Source: Peromyscus leucopus (lineage: Eukaryota; Chordata; Mammalia; Rodentia; Cricetidae). From it: a DNA stretch of 64,000 nucleotides. Within the stretch, counting starts at the first letter, position 1. Every line of letters begins with the position of its first letter. Both the position numbers and the translations under genes were made by a program. The DNA lies in contig NC_051071.1 of assembly GCF_004664715.2 (NCBI RefSeq), positions 32,532,337-32,596,336 on the forward strand, given 5' to 3'. Positions 34,840 to 48,403 of the stretch are shown piece after piece. The notes beneath the pieces were generated by a model. The model ran no database searches, was not told where the DNA came from, and worked only from the letters and a program-made list of their open reading frames with translations.

Positions 34840-37370
34840 TGTCTTAGTTCTTAGGAGCTGAACATTTAATGACAGTCTGCTTGGTTCAAGCCCCCAAACC
34901 CACTTGGTTCAAAACTTGATTTTCCCCTCTGAAAACTGAAAGCTTCCACCATGTAGTACTTTAGTACTTCAGTATGTGAAACTGTATAACACAGTGCTGG
35001 CATATAAGTTCATTGGCAACTACAAACTGGTCATTTCTGTATGCCTTTGCTCTTGACCAGGACCTCCATGAAAAAAGGGGACTTTTTATTAATCAAATCT
35101 TATCCTCCCGATGCAGTCTAACACCTGGTATGGAGTAGGAGCTTGATGAAAAGGTATGGAAAAGAAGAAGGAGGAAGGGATAAAAGGAAGAGAATCAGAG
35201 AGAGGGAAGACACCAGAGAAGGAGAAGGAAGAGAGTAGAGGGAGGGGACGGAGTGTAACAAAGGAGTCTTCAGTGAGGGAGGCAAGGCAGTCCAACCAGA
35301 AACAGATGCATGGTGAGAAGTCAGGGCCTCTGGGAAGGGGGGAAGCTGATCTCTGCTGGGCAGTAGTTTCTAGCAGATGCTTGAAGTAGTGGCAGATAAA
35401 AGACTAACTAGGTGGGGTTCCTGTAATCTGTGTTCATGTGGGTGTGTTTGAAGGCAATAGGGAGCTGCTGGAGGCTTAGAAGTAGGGGATGGTCTGGTGA
35501 AATGTACCGCTTGAGGCCCTATCTGGTCCTTGAATATCTGTCCCTCCCGCCCCCCGTCCCTCCCCCCGCCGCCCCATTATACCTACCTAGCACTGCCCAG
35601 CTGACACCATGCATCTTTAGCACTTGCTGCATCCGGCATGACTGTTGGGTTCGGCACCACCGTAGCATGGTCTCTTGACCTCACTTTCCTATGAAACAGG
35701 CCAAATACCACCCCTTCCTGATGAGGTTGCTGTGAGGCCAGGCATGGAAGGCACTTGGTGCCCACCAGTGCTCTCTGCATTTACTGGGTTCTCTCTACCT
35801 TCCCCTGAGATCTACTGTCCTGGCTGAAGCACCTGAGGGTACCCTGGGTGGCTCCTGCCGAACCTGAACAATTTCAGTCACTCATCAGAGGCCCCTGGAG
35901 CCCCGGCAGCCTCTGGTATGTAAAAGGCCTGGGGGAGTTTTTTATTATGAACTCTCGGGATTGCTCAAGTGTCTTTTTACGTCTGAGTGAAGGGAAATGC
36001 ACTAAGCTGCGCGAGCATGTGCATACACAGTATGCCTGAGAAAGACTGATGGTTTACTTCCTACCTCATCCTCTGCCTTTGACAGTGATCAGAGCTGACA
36101 GAAAAGCACAGCCAACACTCCCTCACTTGTAGATAGCACGATGCTGTGTTGAGAACTGGCAAGATATGCATGTACAGTCATTCTTCAGAAGTCATCCAGC
36201 TCCGCCTAGTTTAGTTCAGTTCTTGCTTTTTAAAAATTGGCTATTTTTTTTAAAGGAATAGAGACACTCTAATTTAAGATACATAAAATTGCTTGGTCAA
36301 AAATGATAGGATGTTGATTACATATGATTATCCTAATACCTTTCTATAGTGAGCAATTCAAAAAGTATAAAGAATACAGAGGGCTCTCTCCTATTCCAGC
36401 CTTTGGCCTCTTCTCCCTAATAGCCAGTGGTGATGTGAGAAGCAATTAGCTATCACATAAGAACTATGTTACATGCAAATTCAATTATAAAGACATGGAA
36501 AGTATATGTTCCCACCTTTACTTACTTATCATCTCCCTAAGAAATTGTTCCAATGAGTCCATTGGTGTTGGTAACCATTCCCTAAGATTCTGTCCACTGT
36601 TGCTGGGCTTTTGACACTGTGGGTACTACGATAAGGAACATCTAAGATGTGGCTGATCTCCATGGAAATGGAATGACGTTTTCGGTTTCTATCCTTGTAC
36701 TTTCCCTGGAGTGACTTCTCTCTTCAGGACCTCAGGGGCAGCCAGCAGTGGCTCTGCCAGGGTCCACAGCCTCCACCAGGTGCCCTGGTCCCTGGCTCTG
36801 TGACTCTTCCTGCCTTCCGTTCTCTTTTATCCCTTAGCAACTCCAGTGACGTTCTGGCTGTTGAATTGCCTCTCCGCATCATGTTGTCCTGTTCAGTTTT
36901 TTCAGCATCGTTATAACTGTCCATTTCCAGTCATCTCTCTTGGCTTTGAATTGTTTCATCCCTACCCACCTCCATACTGGACACTGAACTGTATGCTCAT
37001 AGTGATGAGAGTAAAGAGAAATGGCCACATTCTTACACTGCTGGTTGGGAATGGGCCTTGCTGTAAAAGTCCTTTGGCATGTAGTTTGGCAAGAACCTTA
37101 AACATGAACAAAGTCTTATCTTAAGAAACATGCATTGACATGTTTGCAAATGAAATAATCTGAGGTCTCAGACTTGCTTCTAAACAAACTAGTGAGTGAG
37201 GGGGATGGTGGTACATCATCCATACATAGATGCTGGGAGATTGGCCGTGATGTGGCAGTTGAATAAATTGATCTGCTTAAACACTGACCACAGCCATCTC
37301 TTTGTTTGTGTGTGTCTGATTTTTTCAGTAATAAAATGCATTCCTTTCCATTTATCACAATTAAAAATTT
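34840..37370. other. Intergenic DNA with a purine-rich tract and a C-rich tract
   Basis: A GA-rich stretch at about 35155-35285 gives a spurious Lys/Glu ORF. A C-rich G-quadruplex-type tract lies at 35541-35574. No exon recognised. Confidence 0.4.
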
Positions 37371-37429
37371 TTAGAGACAGTCTCATATAACCCAGGCTGG
37401 ACTTGAGCCCTCTTCCTTTTTTATTGGTT

Positions 37430-37566
37430 TGGTTTTTGCTGTTGTTTGCTGGTGTCTCCAGGCTGACTTGGAACTAGCTGCGTAAAGCCTGCAGGCTTCA
37501 AACTCATGGAGATCCACCTACCTCTGCCTCTTGAGTGCTGGGATTAAAGACGTGTACCACCAGGTG
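37430..37566 (-). mobile_element. Diverged B1 SINE
   Basis: GGAGATCCACCTACCTCTGC, then GAGTGCTGGGATTAAAGACG, then TACCACCAGGTG. Confidence 0.75.
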
Positions 37567-37574
37567 TTGAAATC

Positions 37575-37692
37575 ATTTTGTATCAGACAGTCTGGAACTT
37601 CCGATCCTGCAGCCTCCACCTCCTGAGGGCTGGGATCACAGATGTGCATCATCATGCCTGATTTTATGTGGTGCTGGGGATGGACCCCAGCT
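37575..37692 (-). mobile_element. B4-like SINE fragment
   Basis: AGCCTCCACCTCCTGAGGGC, then CATCATCATGCCTGATTTTA, then TGCTGGGGATGGACCCCAG. Confidence 0.55.
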
Positions 37693-38342
37693 CCAATTAG
37701 ATTTTCATACATGCTTAATAGAGAACTGAAAGGACACCCTGAAGCTCCACAGTGCGGTCCAGGTGGATGCGGCTGTTGGTTTTCTTCTTTTGATGGTTTT
37801 TTTCCCTACTTAGTTTCCCTTCCTGCTAACATGCCATGTATGACTCCTGAGTTCTAAAACGGTGAGCGAATCTCTTCTTCCCCTCTTCCTTTCATGTCTT
37901 CCTCAAAGCGTGTCTGCCCTGGCAGCGAGTGTGAGAGTGTTGGCGTAGATCTCCCTTCAGCTTGTTTTGAGCAAATGCCATGGATGTTAAGCTTTGTGAG
38001 GCAGGAATCAGAGAAAGTGTGTCCAGGCTGGTGACAGAAGGAGGAAGTGAGGTGGCCCCAACATTTCCTTTGCTTTTCTGAGGACGTGATTTGCCACTTG
38101 CAAGCTTCAGGGTGAAAATGTGCAGTGGGCAGAGGGTGGGGCCTGTGTGTGTGGCCCCTCCTATACCCTGGCTATCCTTGGGAGTTTGGCTTTTACATTT
38201 GATTCTTGATCCCTGACCTTCAGCATGTTAAGAGCTCTAGTTTGGAGGGGGACACATTCTCAGCACCCACCTTGCAGGTTGCATACCCAGTTTTTGACAG
38301 TGTGGATTCATAACAGGGACACATAAAGAAGCACCCTTGTAA

Positions 38343-38510
38343 GTGCCAGAAGTATTTTAAGAAGAAGCTGGGAGGCACTCAGTTGGTAAAATGACTGCTT
38401 TGCAAGCTGGCCATGGTAGTTCACACCAAGTGCTGAGGAGGCAGGAACAGAGAAAACCCTTGGGCTCATTGGCTGGCGAGCCTATCTGCTTTAGCAAATT
38501 CTAGGCCTGT
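38343..38510 (+). mobile_element. RSINE1/B4-like fragment
   Basis: GGGAGGCACTCAGTTGGTAA, then GCTTTGCAAGCTGGCCATGG, then GGCTGGCGAGCCTATCTGC. Confidence 0.5.
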
Positions 38511-38514
38511 GTGA

Positions 38515-41500
38515 ATGCTTAGAAACTCAGGCTCTGAGAGCATGCTGCCTAGGGAGACCCCAGCCTCTGTCTCTCAGGAACACAGTGTCCCTGGCAAGCG
38601 GCTAGACTCCCTGTAGCCCTGCCCTTTTATCTTAGGACAGTCTTGACAGTGAAGTATTTGTGGAGATAAAATGAAGTAACACCCTGCAAACACTTGGATC
38701 GGCACCCAGCAGAGTGCAGCTCCACCTTGGCACTCATGTCAATCACCTCAGATGCCTCAGAAATCATTGAACCGTCCCCAAGCCATGCCAGTGTGACTGC
38801 TCTGGCTGTAGTCTGGGTATCTGGGATTTTCAAAAGATCCTCAGATGATTCTGACCTGCAGCCAGTATTTTGCATGAGAAATTACCTAATAAATATGGAC
38901 ATGGCTCTTTTTTTCCCCTCCCGATCTTCACACTGCCTACTGATCTGGAAAAAATGAGTGCCCCTCCTCATCCTCAGCACTGTCTAGCTTCTGTGAGTCC
39001 AAGGGCTTCAGCCATAAGCTTTTCTAGCGCTGGTACCTGTGCTGGCTCTATCCAGTTACCCCAGTACTCCAGCAATGGGTCCTTGGCTAAGAACAATCAA
39101 CATGCCCAGTTCTAGGAAGGACCGTTCCACAGCGTCTGTATCAGTGGAAGTAGGTGCAGAAGGAGGTGGCATCGTCTGGCTTGGGAGATGCCTATGCGCC
39201 CTGTACACTCTAAGAAGAGCATCCTTTGCCTTGTCTGATCTCAATGAAGGAAGCAGACGTTGTGCTTGATTTTGCAGCCAGTTCTGGTGGTAGACATGAG
39301 AGTAGGGCCCTAAGCCCCTCTAACAGGTCCTAAGTGACCTGATTGTTCACTATCCCATAAAAGACTCAATTTTGACATGAGCTTGGGAGAAGACAAACGA
39401 GTTTCAACCTATGGTGTGCTCTAAATACAGGCTGATGATGTCAGCCAAAATTAAGAAACATCATTTAGACTAAAATCCATTTTACAGATTCAGGCACTGC
39501 CTCTAAAGCTGACTGCCTTGGGGATGCTGTTCCCAACTGCACAGCTGCTCAGTGCCAAGTGTTATCAGCTCTCACTGTAAACAGCACTAAGGTTGAGAAA
39601 CCCTGCCGCAATCTCAGATCTCTTGAACAGCTGCTAGGAGCCAGGTGGGTACTAAGTCCCAAGAAGAGACCAGGAAGCTAGAAAGACTCATTTCCTGCTC
39701 ACCTGTGCCCCACAGCAGTGGCCACCCGATTCCTATCAGTTGCTCCACCAAACACTCGGCGTAAAAAGCAGCACAAATGGAGGCTTCTGTACCCACAGAA
39801 ATGTCCCCAGCCCACTTCGGATCCACTGGACCTGAAGATAGAACCTTCTTATATAGACCAGGCTCTAGGGGATGGGGCATAATATCACTCTTGGAGACCA
39901 TACTCTGGCTCCTTTTATCATAGTTCTCTCTCAAACTGCCTGGGCGGCTCCCTGATTCTTGGTTTCCCCAAGACAACCTCACTCTAAAAGTCTTGGTCCA
40001 GTAATTCCCTCTTCAAAGAACCCTCCGCTGACTTTGATTGCTGCTCATCTCTCCTTAGATAGCTGATGTTCCTTTCTGATTGTAACCTGTCGTCTTAATT
40101 TTATATCCCAGTTACAAAGTTATGTTGGAGCTCTCCTCCTCCCTCTTCACCATTCTTTCCACCCCCTCTTCTTTCTCTTTTATCACATCCATCTTCTCCT
40201 CTTTCTTCTCCAGTGGTACTTGAGGTCCAACCCAGGGACCTGCACGCTTTCACGCGAGCGAGCAAGACTCCCAGCCCTTAGCTTCTTGACGGTGCCATGT
40301 GGTCAACAGCAAGGTCTTTAAGACCGTAATGCCTGGATTGCCCTTCCAGTCTGGTGTTTAATAACGATGGCAGTGGGAAGGTTCCTATCTTTCTCGGCTT
40401 CAGCTTCATTATGAGGATGAAGGTGGCTGTCATGAGTATGTGTATCAACAGCATAGGTGGATGGTCCTGTGCTTTCCCATAATGTCAAAATGTATTAACT
40501 ATAAGTTGACAAGGTATGTCAGGTTCCATTGGCTGCCATTTGTCAAGTACTTTTTGAATTTGCCTTCGAGACATTGGAAATCGTAAATTCTTTCATTTCA
40601 ACCTGAATTACTAATCCTAACTCTCAGACCACACATTAGGCTGTATACACATTCTGTAGGTTACAGAAAAGATTAATCAGCTACAGAGAGCTGAGAAAGA
40701 TGGAAAAAGTCTTCACTCTTTTTTTCAAGTTCCGGAGTGGCCAATGTATGTCTCGGTGACTGGTTATTGACAGCGTCAGTCTGAAGTGGGGTAATTGTGT
40801 CACAACAAGAAAAATCGTCCTTGAGCTGGAACCTGAGGACTGAGGCAGAGGTCCTTTGTGGGGCAACATTCTTGGATGAGGTTCATGACAAGTGACCAGG
40901 TGATGGATCAGCACAACTTTCAACCTTGGGGTGCTTTTTCTTTTAGGGTCCCAGGGGAGGAGATTCCGTCCGATGTGAATCATAAGCTCCTTCTTTCTTC
41001 TCCCACTTCCCTAATGTAATTTGGTTTATTCACAAGCATCAATATTTACTGACATAAATAAATCATTTATCAGCATGTGTTTCTTAGTGTGCTGCTAATG
41101 ATGGTTGTGTAGCTGTGTAAACAATGTGCAGAGTCATGCTTTCTTGGTACTTACACTCAAAATGGTGCCATCCATGTCAAGACTGTTGCTTTTTAGAGTG
41201 AATTGTGGCCAGAAACTAGTGCTTTATACAATACAGGGTAGCTGTCGCAGACTCCCTTCAGCAGCTCCCAGAGGGGAGGCTGTGAGAAGCCGTGAGGTCA
41301 TTTCTGAGTATAGCAGGCACCTGGCCCCTAGGGACCTGGCCCATGACTCTGGATGTTCTTGCTGTGCATATGTTCACCAGTAGCCTACATATGTTCAAAC
41401 ACTCAATCATGCTTGCTGAGGGAATAAAGCCAAGTCTTGGAGATGTTAGGGAATGTGTCCAGGATTCATGAGGCCAGTAAGTAGCTGAGCCAGCCTCTGA

Positions 41501-43764
41501 ACCCAAACCTCTGTTGCTGGAGGCCACATCACTGCCTGCCATTCCTACTCCATGCCTCCTCTGCCTTGTCCAGCTTTTGTGAGCTACCTGGAGAAAATGA
41601 CAAGTGCTTGATGGAGCTCTGAGCTTGCTAGGAAGATCTGGCACAACCTCTGAATAGGGACCAGAACTTTCTGTCTCCTGTCTTCTGAGAACACAGCCCT
41701 CCCATTCCCATTCCCTTTGATTTAAGGCAGGTGTCTCTCTGCCATCAGCCCCTCATTCTCCTTGACCCTTCTGCCATCCAGAGCCCCTTTATAGTCCTGC
41801 CAGTTCATTACTCTAATTCGAGCCGTGTAGTGGTGACTGGGATGAGAACAGCAGAGTAGGGTTGGGGACTCAGGTGGTTTCAGAGAGAGATCTGGAAATG
41901 ATGAGAGATCTCTCCTGGGACAATGTCCAGAAGTTACAAAGGGATGTGCTGGGCAAGCTTCAGGAGCAGCATGGAGCAGAGCAACCACGGAGTTATACAT
42001 AACGGGTAATGCTGCCAATCAATAAGGAAAGCCAGGTCAGGTAGCTCTGTAAAGCATCAATATCAGAAAGACCTTTCTGGTGTTTATTCTGAATGAGACA
42101 ATGAACCATTAAAAGTTTTTTTTTTTTTTTTTTTTAGGAGAAAATATAAATGACAAGGTAGAGATAGAGAAGATCGGAGTGTTTTCCTCCCCACTGTGCT
42201 AAAGTGAACTCCAAGAGATAAAACCAGAAACATGGAAACCCATCAGGACACTATCACAATTACCCAGGTGAAAGAGGCTGGGCCGGGACAAGGCTGGGTG
42301 GCAAAGGGTCATGGCTGGGATCTTGAATTGTGGTTTGAAGGTAGAGAGGACAGAACTTGAAAGTGAATTGGACATGAAGTTTGAGAAGAATCTAATACAA
42401 TCCTGAAGGTTCTGACTGAGCAATTGGAAGGTTGTGTCATGAGCTGAACAGAGGAGAAACGTGATGTTGAGGGGTGGAATCTGGCTGGAGTTAGAAGTGT
42501 GAGTGTCACCCACATGCAGACAACAGAGAAAGCAATGGACTCCTGAAGAGATGGGCTAGGGAGCCCTGGTAGATGGAGCCCTTAAGCTCAGACTCCTCAG
42601 GATTAGGAGGAGGAGCAGAGGAGAAGGAACTGGTAGACTGTGGACAGGAAGGCACAGAAGGATGTCTCCATAGCTGCCTTCATAAGCCAGATTTGTCACC
42701 ATTTTGCTCCTAGATCAGGGACAATGTTTCTGTCCCTGGCAGGTATGAAGGGGCTACTGAAGACTATGAGGTAGAGAATACCCATCACAAGGTGACTTGG
42801 GACAGCCAATTTTCATTAACAGGCAAGAGAACCCTGAGGTTTGCTTTCCTAGAAAACAGCCTTATTGTCTCTTCTCTCAACTGTCTACTCACCCACAGCA
42901 AGTTCCTTCTTATGATATTCTCTGTGTATGCTATTAGTGCTTTTGATATTAATCACTGATCATCCTTATCAAATGCATTTCTCCTACTCCCGTTTTATGG
43001 GTGAGAACATCAGATGAAATAACATCTCCCAGCTGACACAACCAGAAACTCAAACCCAGTTTTCTTTCACTCTGAAGTCTATCTTTATCCTTGCTGTGAT
43101 TTCTTCTCTCATTCACTCAGGCAAGGCTTGTGGCGAGCCTTGCACTGAGTGCCAGCTCTATGCTGGTGGGCCAGATGGCTGGAGCTCTGCATTATCATAC
43201 ACATTTCCAAGAACATTATGAAAACTTGTCCTGGAGAGCCCAGATCCAACCTTCCAGGTCCCAAATCAGCCGTTTTAGAGAATCTCCCACCCTTCCTGAG
43301 TCCTTAGTTGAATGGACCCCTATAACTATGTTCTTGTATATGTTTGTTGTATGACATATTTGTTGAGGAAGACATACAAGGTGTGCATAGAGACATTATG
43401 AAAACCAAGACACCAGAGGGTGGCTGGACTTGTATTTGAGAGGGAGATTTAACCCCTGACACTTTGTATCTCTTGCTTATTCTGCTACAAGCAATTTAGT
43501 GGGGAGGTTATGAAAGAAGGTGGACGGGAAGGCGGCCAAGTGAGCTGTGCCTGATTCCAGACATTCAAGTCTGTACTAGTGTTGCTGTGAGTTACCACAC
43601 AGAGTTGGGATGCTGGAGGGAAGGGGCCCTCCTGTTGAATTATGGGGCAGATAGAGACTACAACTCCTAGTGGCTCTAGGGGATTCAGGCATGCCTTCAG
43701 TCAGCATCCCTTGCAACCTAAAAGCTTGCCATCTGTTGTAGTCAAGGGAACCCCTATCTTAAAT

Positions 43765-43765
<1 letters not shown>
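38515..43765. other. Intergenic DNA, mostly unique, with old MIR-like remnants
   Basis: MIR-like stretches are suspected at about 38640-38715 (+), 41395-41510 (-) and 42960-43065 (-). Poly-T lies at 42114-42136 and a short ID-like fragment near 40210-40280 (-). No exon recognised. The ORFs of 100-128 codons (39614-39982, 40681-40983, 41258-41644) show no domain. Confidence 0.4.
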
Positions 43766-43975
<210 letters not shown>

Positions 43976-44339
43976 CTCTCTATTTTATATCCAGAAAGTT
44001 CTCAGAGAAACTATACAGTGGCTATTAAGGTAGAATCCAACATAAAGCCTGGATTATCTTTTGCTTATTTTTCTTAAAGTTCTAAAACCTTCCCTCAGGA
44101 TATGACTAGGATGAAAAGTTGAACACAAATGCAAGTGTTAGCTTCTAGAATTTTCTATATGTTAAAGTTGGAAGGGATTTCTTGTGGGAAGGGAACTGAT
44201 TGATCCTGTTCACATCCAGGTGTGGCTGGTATCTGAATAACATAACTGTCAGTCTTACCCAGTAAAGAAAATTCTCAAGTTCCCCAGTTCGCAGGACTCC
44301 TGAGTCCCTCAAGCAGGTGTTCTTCTAACAGGCTTGCCT

Positions 44340-44520
44340 CTTATTGTCTCATGTCCTCAGAAGCTCCTTAGCTTTTCTGAGTCTCGGTCCCTTCATTTAG
44401 GACACAAGGCTGAGAAGTCCTGTCAGGCAAGGTTGTTGAGGGATTAAATGAAAGAATGAGGACAATGTCATTGTCATCTTGCAGGTGATCATTAATGGTG
44501 GCACCTGGGCCACTTACTAT
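44340..44520 (+). mobile_element. MIR-like old SINE
   Basis: GAGTCTCGGTCCCTTCATTT, then GGTTGTTGAGGGATTAAATG is a recognisable MIR core arrangement. Confidence 0.5.
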
Positions 44521-44549
44521 TCTATAAAAATACAAACCAAGACAAACAT

Positions 44550-44715
44550 CTTGATACATGCCCAAATTCCCGGTACGGGGGAGGCTGAGGCATAATCCTT
44601 TATGAGTTTGAAGCCAGCCTGAGCCACAACACAGACTGAGTTTATGGACAGCCTGGGCTACATATTGAGGCTACATCTCAAACAACAGTTAACAGCAAAC
44701 AAACAATAACAACAA
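44550..44715 (+). mobile_element. Diverged B1-like SINE
   Basis: GGAGGCTGAGGCATAATCCT, then TTTGAAGCCAGCCTGAGCCA, then GACAGCCTGGGCTACATATT. Confidence 0.6.
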
Positions 44716-45280
44716 AACTAAAGTCAAACTGAAGTTAAAGAGAAGAACGCCAATGCCCACCATCAAACCATCCAAGAGCACTCACTCATTACTGAACTTT
44801 CTCCTCCGCGTACAATCTGGTTTTACACTACAAACTCTAAACGTCTACTTCTGAGGGGCACCCACTATCTAAAAGGAGAGTGTAATGGGTAATTTATTTA
44901 TTCATCTTACTTTGGGGTTTGAACCCAGAGTGGCATGCATACTAAGCAAGCACTCTACAATACAGTAACAGAAAAGGTTTGTTTGGGCTCCTGGTTTAAT
45001 AGGTTCTGGTCTATGACCCCTTGGCCCTATCCTTTAGGGTCTGTGGTGGCTGTGATGGGATCAGCTGATGGCCAGAAAGCAAAGACAAAGAGGCTGGCTT
45101 TCCAATGTCTCCTTGAAGGACACATCCCTGATGACCTAAATCACTCCCACTAAACCCACCTCCTAACGTCCCACCTCCCAATAGGGCCCCTTGCTCAGAG
45201 CCAATCCTTGAAAGAACATGTCCGCACTGAAGCTAAAGCAAGGAGAGTCCGGGAGGTTGGTTCAATTCCTGAAGTTGATG
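44716..45280. other. Intergenic DNA with an ID-like fragment
   Basis: GGGGTTTGAACCCAGAGTGG, then CTAAGCAAGCACTCTACAAT (about 44910-44966) is a reversed ID-type fragment. Confidence 0.4.
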
Positions 45281-45284
45281 GTTA

Positions 45285-45600
45285 GCGAATGAATAAAAAA
45301 AATTAAGGGAAAGGACATGGCTGCTCCTGAGTATGGCGGAGGAGAGGGTTTATTGTAGATCAAGGGGAGAGCATAACCAGAGGCAGACATCTGGGACAGT
45401 CCACGGTAGGCATGATCCTGAGCCATGCGAGAACAGGAGAGGGGAGAGAGCGGAGCCAGGTGCAGCAGACAAGCAGGCAAAGGTACAGAAAGGGATGGCT
45501 ACATAATACAGGGAAGAGCAGCCCAGCCCCCTGGGCTGGAGGGTTCAGGGTAGAGGGGAGGGTATGTAAGCCAGGAGGACCCTGTAACAGGTAGGGGCTG
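45285..45600 (-). mobile_element. Possible ERV/RMER-type repeat
   Basis: The minus strand has CAATAAACCCTCTCCTCCGC and ACTCAGGAGCAGCCATGTCC, a combination I recall from rodent LTR-type repeats. Family and ends are unsure. Confidence 0.35.
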
Positions 45601-46079
45601 AGGGACGCTGGGAGAATCTGGCAGCCAGGTCCACTTTGATACATTAAATAGGCACCTCAGCCATTTGTCCCAGGGTTTGAGACTTAGCAGTCAGGTTCTC
45701 AAGCCAGGCCCAGGGCCCCATCTTGTGATGGCACTCCAGTCTTTGACATTCTGTTAGTGTGACGAGCATGATCCCTGTCATGGGATACATCATAAAGATG
45801 AAGATACACTTTCTGCTGTCTGGACTGTTATTTCTGGAGTCTGGAGGAAGGCCTGGGAAATAGTGTAAACTTAGCAGAGAACAAAAAAATCATCCATGAT
45901 GTCAGACCGTTTGCTCTGACAGTTCCTTCTGGAACATTCTTAACACTGAACATCACCTGGCTCCATCCTTCTGTTTAGCTCTGTGTTCAAGTTTTACCTC
46001 GAGAGAGAGGGCCCTGACCAGTGGTGTAAACATTGTAACCACGTTTCACTTCTACCCGAAGCCCTCCCAACTTCCCTTT

Positions 46080-46250
46080 CCTTCTCTAACTTGTAGAATT
46101 ATATTTATCACCACTCTCTCCATCCGTGAGAGCTGTGACAGCAGAACAGTCATCTGCGGTACATTTCTGTGTGCCCAACACCTGGAACACACCTAGGAGG
46201 AGTCCAGGCTCCATAAACCACATGTGAATGAATGAGACAGTGAGTGAATG
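46080..46250 (+). mobile_element. MIR-like old SINE
   Basis: CCCAACACCTGGAACACACC, then CATGTGAATGAATGAGACAG. Confidence 0.4.
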
Positions 46251-46319
46251 GGCATAATTATGGGCGAGTCTTGGCACATAACCAGGCCCATAGCAAGTGA
46301 GTGACTTTTTTTTTTTAGT

Positions 46320-46640
46320 CTTAAATTTGTTTTTTACTAATTCTTCAGGAATTCTGTATACTCTATTTTGATCATATTTACTCCCCTCCCCCAGATCCAC
46401 CCCACTTCCTTACCCACCCAACTCTGTGCCCTCTTTTTTTTTTTTTTATGCCCATCAAGCCCAAATTGTGCTGTCCTTATACTGTTGAATGCATGACCTT
46501 TCAGTGGAATGTGGTTGACCTACCAAGGGCCACCACCCTTAGAGAAAACTCCCTGCAGCTCTCCATTGATAATAGCTCTTCACCTAGGGCTGGGACTCCC
46601 TTCCCACCTCCCTCTCTAGGCTAGGATTTTGTCTGCCATG
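46320..46640 (-). mobile_element. L1 3' region fragment
   Basis: TGATCATATTTACTCCCCTC, then CCCAGATCCACCCCACTTCC, then TCCATTGATAATAGCTCTTC resembles reversed rodent L1 3' sequence. Confidence 0.5.
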
Positions 46641-47108
46641 AGCTTGTATAGGTACTACTTATATTATCACAGGCACTGTAAGGTCATAGAACTCTTGTTA
46701 GCCTTACAGAGCTGCTGCTGTCCTCCTAATGTCACTGTGAGGCCACCTATATAGCCTAGGAGGGTAACAATAGCAACAGCCTCGGTTTGGCATCGGACCT
46801 GCTGTTCCTCTCTGCCACCATCAGAAATGCTAAGGGTGGGGCTTTTACCCACTTTGATCCTTTAATTTCCCCACTGGGTGAATGTAATAAGGCAATAGGA
46901 AGTTCTTTCTCCCCAACTCTGGACTCAAAAATAACTTCAGCCTTTTTCTACTAACGTCTATGCAGCTAAGAGCAGTCTTGACTATGTATGTCAACCCAAC
47001 TACCTGACCACTCCCAGCTTCTGGGACTTCACATATCTTTGCTATAACATGTGCTATCATGTTGAATGTGTCTTACTCTATGTCATTTTATTCTTTTTCT
47101 TAATTACT

Positions 47109-47290
47109 AAGATTTCTTATTTTGTATGTATGTTTTGCCTCCATATATGTCTGTGTATTAGAAGTGGGTGTTGGATCCCTCGGACTGGAGTTATAGATGA
47201 TTATGAACTGCCATGGGTGCTGGAGATCAAACCCAGGCCCTCTGGAAGAGCTGCTAGTGGTCTTAAGTGCTAAGCCATCACTCCAGCCCC
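47109..47290 (-). mobile_element. B2-type SINE, diverged
   Basis: GTATGTATGTTTTGCCTCCA, then GAGATCAAACCCAGGCCCTC, then GCTAAGCCATCACTCCAGCC. Confidence 0.8.
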
Positions 47291-47569
47291 TCCATCTCAT
47301 TATTAAATATTCTTTCTCCAGAGCCCAGCCCTACCGTTGCTTCCCTGTGAAGATCAACCCACATCTCCCACTACCGCATCTCTGGTTTTCTGTGTAGCAC
47401 TTACCTCCTTCTGTTATAGCTGTTATCACAGGGCACTGCTGACCAGACCTCTGTCCCCAATGGGCTCTGTAAGGATAGTTCTATATACGGCAGATGGGCA
47501 TGGGGAGTTCTGACTTGAGTCCTCAAGCCTATGTTCTCAGTGGCTATAATTCGTGGGTTCTGAGACTAG

Positions 47570-47755
47570 TGGGATGACCCAATGGGTAAAAAAGCTTAGA
47601 TCACAGGGCTGACGGCCCATGTTTCACCTCTGGGATCTGTGTAAAGATGAAAGCAACCCTACAAAGGTGTCCTCTGGCATTCACATGCATGACATGGCAT
47701 GCATGTACCCTTATAAACAACAACAACAATAATAGTAATAGTAATAAATTAAAAT
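47570..47755 (+). mobile_element. tRNA-derived SINE (B3-like)
   Basis: GTGGGATGACCCAATGGGTA, then GTCCTCTGGCATTCACATGC and an AACAACAAT tail. Confidence 0.55.
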
Positions 47756-48088
47756 ATTTCTAGTTCCAAGGAATTATTGCCTTCTCTCTCACCATCTGTG
47801 ACAACTTAACAAGTCACTATAAGACACTATGCATAGAAGATCCCACTGAAAACAGATCCTGGTGGTCAGTTTTCAATAAATATCAAACAATGTGGGCAGT
47901 AGGTACAGAGAAAATACAGGATGGATTGTCTGAGGGGAGAACTTTGGACAGATGGACCCTAAAGCCAACCTTACATAGTTCATCTACTCACATCTGGAGG
48001 CGTTTTGACAATGAGCCACAAGCTCTTTCAGAACAAGAGGTACAGAAAGGAAACAGTAGTTGGTGGTATTTCTGAGAATGTTCAGAAC

Positions 48089-48094
48089 TTTATT
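48089..48094 (-). terminator. Fgfbp1 polyadenylation signal AATAAA
   Basis: A canonical AATAAA on the minus strand lies about 310 nt after the stop codon. It gives an exon 2 of about 1.1 kb, consistent with a compact FGFBP1 mRNA. Other AT-rich stretches in the 3' UTR (48240-48285) have no better-placed signal on this strand. Confidence 0.7.
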
Positions 48095-48403
48095 ATCCTG
48101 GTAAATACAGCCAAAAATTCCTTGCATGGAAATTATCACTTGGATTTATCCACTCCTCATATGCACCTAGACTTGCGGTCCATGGAAGAATACACTGAGG
48201 TAAAGAGTCTTTAAAAAGTACATCCAAGCATGTGAAAGAACAAAGCAAATTCTAAAACACAAAAATAAAATTTACAAAAACGGTTTAAATACTTCACTGT
48301 GGTCCGGTAGCACAAAAGTCTGTATCTTGTATGGAACCTGGGGAACTTTGCAGCAGACACTGGGGCTCTGACACCTCACTCTTAGGCTGTCCCTCTAACT
48401 TCA

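Noticed and set aside
36770..36790. Possible CTCF-like motif CCACCAGGTGCCCTGG
   Set aside because: The essential GG after the core is GC, giving too many mismatches.
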